Of a DNA stretch of 7,971 bases, positions 5,397 to 7,971 are shown one piece after another (positions within the stretch are counted from its first letter, which is position 1; every line of letters begins with the position of its first letter). Below the pieces are notes generated by a model that saw only the letters and a list, made by a program, of their open reading frames with translations, did no database searches and was not told the DNA's origin. The DNA is taken from positions 1 to 7,971 of the forward strand of contig DASQWX010000069.1 in NCBI GenBank assembly GCA_035640035.1, given 5' to 3'. The stretch comes from 13-2-20CM-68-14 sp035640035 (GTDB lineage Bacteria; Actinomycetota; Thermoleophilia; Gaiellales; Gaiellaceae). Made by a program: the position numbers and the translations under genes.

Positions 5397-6399
5397 CGCG
5401 CAGGTCGGTCGGCCGGCGCGGCGGCCGGACCTCGCGCCATGTGCAGTCCGTCGGGTTCTTGTCAGGGCGAAAACGGATGAACCGCGTTCCGTGGCGGAAG
5501 CGGTTCCTCTCGAGCTTGTCGTAGCGGACCTCGCAGACGAGCTCCGGCTTTACCGGATTCCAGTCCAGCTCCTTTCCCCGTGTCCAGCGGCTCTGGCCGC
5601 CGGGGACGCGTTCTCCGCTGATCGAGCCGGGGGCGCGAAGCTTCGGGAGCCTTTCTTCGAGCTCGCGGCGCACCGGCGCCGGGAAGCCTGAGCAGTGGCC
5701 GATGAAGTCGAGGCCGCCCTTGTCGTCGTACAGCCCGAGCAGCAGGGTTGAGATCCGGCCGTCGGCCTTGTCGCTCCACCGGAAGCCGACGATGACGCAG
5801 TCAGCGGTCCGGTACGGCTTCACCTTCACCACGCCGTCTCTCGAGCCCGGGAGGTACGGAAGGCCACGGCGCTTGGCGACCACGCCGTCGAGGCCTGCCG
5901 CCTCGAGACCCTGGAGCCACTCGCCGGCCTGCTCAACGTCGCGCGTCACCGGCGAGAGACGGAACTTCTTGCCGACGCGTTCGAGCTTCGCGCGCCGCTT
6001 CTCCAACGGCAGCTTGTGCAGCGCCTCGCCCTTCCAGCGGAGCACGTCGAAGGCGATGAACTGCGAGGGAATCTCCGCGGACAGCTTGCGGATCCGGCTC
6101 TCTGCCGGATGCAGCCGCAGCTGCATCGCGTCGAAGTCCAGCACGCCGTCGCGCTCGATCACGATCTCGCCGTCGAGCGCCGAGTCCGGCGGCAGGAGCT
6201 CGCCGACCTCTCGCAGCTCCGGGAAGTAACGGAGCAGCGGCCGGGCGTTGCGGCTCCAGACGGCGAGCTCGCCCTTGAGGTTCTCCATGATCCCCCTGAA
6301 GCCGTCCCACTTAGGCTCGTACTGCCAGGCGCCGTCCGTCGGCAGTTCGGTCACGAGCTCGGCTTCCATTGGCGGGAAAGGCAGGTTTCGAGGCGGCAT
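5362..6399 (-). CDS. ATP-dependent DNA ligase (LigC / LigD ligase-domain type)
   Basis: A 345-residue ligase that seals nicks with ATP through a covalent lysyl-AMP. Motif I is EPKWDGFRG (28-36) with Lys30 as nucleophile; LDGEIV (75-80) and FIAFDVL (114-120) correspond to motif III/IIIa; DGVVAKR (171-177) is motif IV; VKVKPYR (191-197) is motif V. The OB-fold domain follows (about 200-325), with W-x-R-E and RFRPDK segments. All catalytic motifs are present and the length matches stand-alone actinobacterial LigC enzymes. No polymerase or nuclease domain is fused; the polymerase at 2289-3272 is the likely functional partner in end joining. The ATG at 6399 gives the family start (FPPMEAELV, cf. 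MLA). The gene starts 21 bp from a divergent gene and its last 35 bp overlap padR. Confidence 0.93.
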   Translation of the reverse strand: MPPRNLPFPPMEAELVTELPTDGAWQYEPKWDGFRGIMENLKGELAVWSRNARPLLRYFPELREVGELLPPDSALDGEIVIERDGVLDFDAMQLRLHPAESRIRKLSAEIPSQFIAFDVLRWKGEALHKLPLEKRRAKLERVGKKFRLSPVTRDVEQAGEWLQGLEAAGLDGVVAKRRGLPYLPGSRDGVVKVKPYRTADCVIVGFRWSDKADGRISTLLLGLYDDKGGLDFIGHCSGFPAPVRRELEERLPKLRAPGSISGERVPGGQSRWTRGKELDWNPVKPELVCEVRYDKLERNRFRHGTRFIRFRPDKNPTDCTWREVRPPRRPTDLRVSDLLAPASSA

Positions 6400-6406
6400 G
6401 TCGCCG

Positions 6407-6420
6407 GGAGACTAGTCCTC
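6407..6420. promoter_or_regulatory. Imperfect palindrome between divergent ligase and small gene
   Basis: GGAGACTAGTCCTC is an imperfect 14-bp palindrome with a perfect 8-bp core GACTAGTC. It fills most of the 21-bp gap between the two start codons and contains the same GGAGACTA octamer as the padR palindrome. GGGAG (6406-6410) may serve as ribosome site for the gene at 6421. Candidate operator only. Confidence 0.35.
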
Positions 6421-6699
6421 ATGGCCGAGCTCGATGGGGTCTGGGACGTCAAGCGGGTCGGAGGAGCCTTGCCGCCGCTCGGGGGCGTGCGCAAGGAGAT
6501 CTCTGGAACGTCCGGCGCGACCAAGCTCGGACCGATCGCATGTCTGCCGTTCGACGTCGTCGGGTTGTCGCTTCGCTATCGGGCCCCGTTCCGGGCCTTC
6601 GTCGACCATCTCGAACCGGCCGGCGGCGGGTATCGGGGCCGCGCGACGTTTCGCGGCCGTGAGTTCGGCAAGTTCGAGCTGAAGCGAACCCAACACTGA
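6421..6699 (+). CDS. Small conserved-looking protein of unknown function
   Basis: A 92-residue soluble protein that I do not recognise as a named family. It begins LDGVWDVKRVGGALPPLGGV and continues as alternating hydrophobic strands (PFDVVGLSLRYR, GYRGRATFRGREFGKFELKR), suggesting a small beta-barrel or lipocalin-like sheet; this is inference from pattern. No signal peptide or membrane segment. The open frame extends further upstream, but that part lies opposite the ligase; ATG 6421 gives a compact protein and has GGGAG 10 nt upstream. Its stop is 10 bp before the next gene, so the two probably form an operon. Codon use matches its neighbours. Confidence 0.7.
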   Translation: MAELDGVWDVKRVGGALPPLGGVRKEISGTSGATKLGPIACLPFDVVGLSLRYRAPFRAFVDHLEPAGGGYRGRATFRGREFGKFELKRTQH

Positions 6700-6709
6700 G
6701 GAGGGCGGC

Positions 6710-7207
6710 ATGGCTTCCCAGCAGTTGAAAGACCAGCTCGTCAAGCACATCGACGACGCCTACGCGATGGAGCAAAACGTCCTGCGGATGCTCGACGGGA
6801 TGATCGGGACGACGGAAGACCCCGAGATCAAGGACGAGCTGCGCCACCACAAGCTCGAGACCGAGCGGCACGCGGAGCGGATGCAGCAACGGCTCGAGGC
6901 GTATGACTCCTCGCCTTCACTCGTCAAGGAAGCGGGCGGGATGGCGGGCGCGCTCGTGAAGAGCGTCGTCGACATGGCCCGCGGCGAGAAGGCCGGCCGA
7001 AACGCGCGGGACGGCTACGCGACCGAGCATCTCGAGATCGCGAGCTACCAGCTGCTGGAGCGGATCGCGGAGCGTGCCGGCGACGCGGAGACAGCCGAGG
7101 CCGCGCGCGAGAACCGCAAGGATGAAGAGGCGATGGCGAAGAAGCTCGAGGCGCACTGGGACAAGTTCACCGAGCTGTCCCTGAAGGAAGAAGGCGTCAC
7201 GGTCTAA
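6710..7207 (+). CDS. DUF892 / YciE-YciF family ferritin-like protein
   Basis: A 165-residue, mostly alpha-helical protein of the YciE/YciF (DUF892) group of ferritin-like four-helix proteins, often linked to stress responses. The helices are at about 3-30, 36-66, 101-123 and 126-157. Candidate metal ligands occupy the expected places: Glu21 in YAMEQNVL, Glu50 and His54 in KLETERHAERM, Glu106/Glu109 in ATEHLEIASYQLL, and Glu139/Glu140 in RKDEEAMAKKLE. Iron or di-metal binding is known or predicted for the family and not proven here. The insertion at 70-95 (GGMAGALVKSVVDMA) is the usual loop. A strong ribosome site (GAGGAGGG, about 6698-6704) overlaps the preceding stop, supporting co-transcription with the small protein. 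Family call is solid. Confidence 0.9.
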   Translation: MASQQLKDQLVKHIDDAYAMEQNVLRMLDGMIGTTEDPEIKDELRHHKLETERHAERMQQRLEAYDSSPSLVKEAGGMAGALVKSVVDMARGEKAGRNARDGYATEHLEIASYQLLERIAERAGDAETAEAARENRKDEEAMAKKLEAHWDKFTELSLKEEGVTV

Positions 7208-7239
7208 CCGCAGGGACTGTCACCGGAGGTGCCTGTTCC

Positions 7240-7253
7240 TGCAACCGGTTGCA
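7240..7253. promoter_or_regulatory. 14-bp perfect palindrome
   Basis: TGCAACCGGTTGCA is perfectly self-complementary. The same GCAACC/GGTTGC arms recur as a spaced inverted repeat at 7336-7357, in front of the FabF gene. This could be a dimeric regulator's operator pair about 100 bp apart, or part of an intergenic repeat. It is preceded by GGTGCCTGTTCC and followed by GGGACAGACCCC, an imperfect inverted pair reminiscent of REP-type elements. Confidence 0.35.
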
Positions 7254-7270
7254 CGGCAGAAACGTTTGCC

Positions 7271-7297
7271 GGGACAGACCCCTTCGCGGTCAGTCCC
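7271..7297. other. Imperfect hairpin
   Basis: GGGACAGACC and GGTCAGTCCC pair with a single A-A mismatch around a 7-nt loop. It lies one base before the next, stronger hairpin, and may act with it in termination or belong to the same repeat. Confidence 0.4.
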
Positions 7298-7298
7298 T

Positions 7299-7334
7299 TC
7301 ACCGACAAGCGCCCGGCAGGGCGCTTGTCGGTGA
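7299..7334. terminator. Strong 16-bp hairpin, likely bidirectional terminator
   Basis: Perfect 16-bp arms (core CACCGACAAGCGCCC, 7300-7314, and its complement 7319-7333, plus a T-A pair) with loop GGCA. It lies 91 bp past the YciF-like stop and 41 bp before the FabF start. There is no T run on either strand, common for terminators in GC-rich actinobacteria. It should insulate the two units. Confidence 0.6.
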
Positions 7335-7335
7335 C

Positions 7336-7357
7336 GCAACCCCAGCGCGGCGGTTGC
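7336..7357. promoter_or_regulatory. Spaced inverted repeat GCAACC...GGTTGC upstream of FabF
   Basis: Six-base arms GCAACC (7336-7341) and GGTTGC (7352-7357) with a 10-bp spacer, ending 17 bp before the FabF GTG. The arms equal those of the palindrome at 7240-7253. Candidate operator or third hairpin of the cluster. Confidence 0.35.
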
Positions 7358-7374
7358 AGGTCTAATGCGCAATC

Positions 7375-7971
7375 GTGCGGCGCGTCGTCGTCACCGGTAT
7401 GGGAGCGGTCACCCCGCTCGGGAGCTCTGCGGCCGACACCTGGCGGGCCGCATTGTCGGGCGAGAGCGGGATCGACTGGATCCGAGCCTTCGACGCGAGC
7501 GAGTTTCCGGTCCGGGTCGCGGCCGAGGCGAAGGATTTCGACCTGGACGGCATCGCGTCGCCGAAGGAACAGCGGAAGCTCGACCGGAACGTCCTGCTCG
7601 CGCTCGCCGCCGGCAAAGAGGCGGTCGACCACGCCGGCTTGAACGGGTTCGACCCGTATCGCGTCGGGATCGCCCTCGGATCGGCGATCGGCGGGATCGC
7701 AGGGATCGTCAAGCAGGGCGACGTGCTCCGCGAGCGCGGCTACGAACGGGTCTCGCCCAGCTTCATTCCGAGCGTCCTGGTCGACGCCGCGAGCGGCCAG
7801 CTCGCGATCTCGCTCGGGATCAAGGGGCCAAACTACGCCCCCGTCTCCGCGTGCGCGACCGGCTCGCACGCGGTGGGGGAGGCCGCCGAGATGATCAAGC
7901 GCGGCGACGCCGACGCAATGCTCGCAGGCGGGACCGAGGCCGCGATCCAGCCGATCATCCTTGCTGGGTTC
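7375..7971 (+). CDS. fabF: FabF-type beta-ketoacyl-ACP synthase II, 5' part
   Basis: The first 199 residues of a thiolase-fold condensing enzyme that extends acyl-ACP with malonyl-ACP in type II fatty acid synthesis; the gene runs off the window. The start VRRVVVTGMGAVTPLG is the classic KAS N-terminus, followed by GIALGSAIGGI and the active-site segment VSACATGSHAVGEA with nucleophile Cys160, then AMLAGGTEAAI. The His-His pair of the C-terminal half lies outside the window. GTG 7375 is the only fitting start: an in-frame TAA lies at 7363-7365. There is no clear ribosome site; TCTAAT at 7361-7366 could be a -10 element, making the message nearly leaderless (inference). No acyl carrier protein gene precedes it here, so it starts its own unit. 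KAS-like domains of polyketide synthesis cannot be fully excluded from half a protein. Confidence 0.9.
   Translation, partial: MRRVVVTGMGAVTPLGSSAADTWRAALSGESGIDWIRAFDASEFPVRVAAEAKDFDLDGIASPKEQRKLDRNVLLALAAGKEAVDHAGLNGFDPYRVGIALGSAIGGIAGIVKQGDVLRERGYERVSPSFIPSVLVDAASGQLAISLGIKGPNYAPVSACATGSHAVGEAAEMIKRGDADAMLAGGTEAAIQPIILAGF

Noticed and set aside
7204..7869. A 221-codon minus-strand frame over the FabF start and hairpin cluster
   Set aside because: Asp/Arg-rich composition typical of antisense GC-rich frames. The opposite strand encodes the unmistakable FabF N-terminus.

Overview
The window is GC-rich, gene-dense bacterial DNA. Strong third-position GC, GTG starts, stand-alone LigD-type polymerase and ATP-dependent ligase proteins, a BNR-repeat/MoaD gene pair and a PadR regulator together suggest a high-GC actinobacterium, possibly of the Thermoleophilia (Gaiellales/Solirubrobacterales) type. 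That placement is inference from gene content, not a phylogenetic result.

Layout. (1) 72-1480, plus strand: a six-Asp-box beta-propeller protein, overlapped by 4 bp by a small MoaD/ThiS-like protein ending in Gly-Gly. (2) 1481-2288: an RNA and repeat region with two complete minus-strand tRNA-Ser genes (CGA and GCT anticodons) and a 78-nt tRNA-Ser(CGA) copy lacking its first 11 nt. Two inverted copies of a roughly 100-bp hairpin-rich repeat flank the intact CGA gene. (3) 2289-3272, plus: a LigD-type NHEJ polymerase domain, converging on and overlapping the next gene. (4) 3172-4803, minus: a secreted alpha/beta hydrolase followed directly, in the same frame after its TAG stop, by an orphan DppB/OppB-type permease without a normal start codon. 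(5) 4836-5396, plus: a PadR regulator divergent from the hydrolase, with a perfect palindrome over its own start codon. (6) 5362-6399, minus: an ATP-dependent DNA ligase (LigC/LigD ligase domain). (7) 6421-7207, plus: a 92-residue protein of unknown function and a DUF892/YciE-YciF ferritin-like protein, apparently one operon. (8) 7208-7374: a run of palindromes and hairpins. (9) 7375 to the window end: the N-terminal half of a FabF-type beta-ketoacyl-ACP synthase.

How it fits together. The stand-alone polymerase and ligase are the two activities usually fused in LigD, so they probably serve the same end-joining repair. They are separated by the permease, hydrolase and padR genes. The PadR palindrome half-site (GGAGACTA) recurs in the 21-bp gap between the ligase and the small protein, so one regulator might act at both places. 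The FabF gene looks like an unrelated housekeeping unit, insulated by the hairpin cluster. I see no CRISPR array, no transposase and no phage gene. The oddest parts are the tRNA/repeat region and the hydrolase-permease junction.
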